Shown here in pieces: positions 5,155 through 5,410 of a DNA stretch of 5,410 nt. The DNA lies in contig DAOVUC010000131.1 of assembly GCA_030632765.1 (NCBI GenBank), forward strand, positions 1-5,410. Direction: 5' to 3'. The stretch comes from Candidatus Dadabacteria bacterium. GTDB taxonomy: Bacteria > Desulfobacterota_D > UBA1144 > Nemesobacterales > UBA2774. Within the stretch, counting starts at the first letter, position 1. The number at the start of each line of letters is the position of its first letter. The notes beneath the pieces were generated by a model. That model was given only the letters and a program-made list of their open reading frames with translations, was not told the DNA's origin and did not search any database. A program made the position numbers and the translations under genes.

Positions 5155-5410
5155 TTATTTACCCGCACCGGACATTTTCTTCACTTCTTTATATCTGAAA
5201 CAGTCTATAGTGTGGTCATTTACCATTCCTGCGGCCTGCATATATGCATAGCAGATTGTAGAGCCCACAAAGCTGAACCCTCTTTTTTTAAGATCCTCGC
5301 TCATAGCATCTGACTCAGCTGTTTTGGCAGGCAACTCACTCATCTTTTTCCATTTATTCTGTATAGTTCTATGATTGACAAACTGCCATATGTATTCATC
5401 AAAAGAACCA
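5155..5410 (-). CDS. tag: 3-methyladenine-DNA glycosylase I (Tag), 3' part; N-terminus outside window
   Basis: The minus-strand frame is open from the right edge to TAA (5157-5155), giving the last 84 residues. The start GSFDEYIWQFVNHRT lies upstream of the first ATG (5343), so the gene is cut by the window edge and does not start there. The sequence follows Tag closely: a PAKTAESDAMSEDLKKRGF segment, then FVGSTICYAYMQAAGMVNDH and DCF. The His and Cys of NDHTIDC, four residues apart, correspond to two of the four zinc ligands of the E. coli enzyme (His175 and Cys179); the other two and the base-pocket residues are off the window. Tag removes 3-methyladenine from alkylated DNA as the first step of base excision repair. 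The gene ends 9 bp from the convergent helicase stop, so each transcript probably runs into the other gene. Confidence 0.93.
   Translation of the reverse strand, partial: GSFDEYIWQFVNHRTIQNKWKKMSELPAKTAESDAMSEDLKKRGFSFVGSTICYAYMQAAGMVNDHTIDCFRYKEVKKMSGAGK

Noticed and set aside
5006..5251. Plus-strand open frame spanning the helicase 3' end and tag
   Set aside because: It runs out of frame through the DbpA-type domain and antisense to tag, with no recognisable motif.

Overview
This window looks like an ordinary chromosomal segment of a Gram-negative-type bacterium with moderately low GC (about 40% by eye). The extended, cysteine-poor Trm112-like protein, the compact Fur-CbiMQO operon and the DEAD-box helicase with a DbpA-type C-terminal domain suggest a deltaproteobacterial or Desulfobacterota/Dadabacteria-like lineage. 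That placement is a weak guess from protein style. I see no insertion sequence, tRNA, rRNA, CRISPR array or phage gene.

Layout, left to right. (1) Positions 2-256, plus strand: the end of a Trm112-like/UPF0434 protein whose start lies off the left edge. (2) Positions 331-3199, minus strand: a tight four-gene operon read right to left, made of a Fur-family metalloregulator, CbiM, CbiQ and CbiO. It is a minimal energy-coupling-factor (ECF) transporter for a transition metal, most likely nickel or cobalt, with its probable regulator as first gene. Gaps are 24, 10 and 9 bp, and the cbiM and cbiQ stop codons lie inside the Shine-Dalgarno sequences of the next genes. (3) Positions 3200-3564: a divergent intergenic region. 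It holds a textbook sigma70-type promoter for the operon (TTGACA, 17 bp, TACAAT on the minus strand) and a perfect 10-1-10 palindrome running from the -10 box across the predicted transcription start, the expected shape of a Fur-family operator. Further right is a possible helicase promoter, then a leader of about 200 bases ending in an RNA hairpin that touches the helicase Shine-Dalgarno. (4) Positions 3565-5145, plus strand: a full-length DEAD-box RNA helicase (DeaD/CsdA type). (5) Positions 5155-5410, minus strand: the C-terminal 84 residues of 3-methyladenine-DNA glycosylase I (Tag), converging on the helicase with a 9 bp gap.

How the parts work together: the regulator probably senses the metal carried by CbiMQO and shuts off the whole operon, itself included, by binding the palindrome over the start site. 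No CbiN, NikN or NikL small subunit is encoded in the operon, and the CbiM N-terminus carries a three-residue extension ahead of the usual HIPDG motif. These are the two most interesting points about the transporter. The helicase, Trm112-like protein and Tag are housekeeping genes with no evident link to it.
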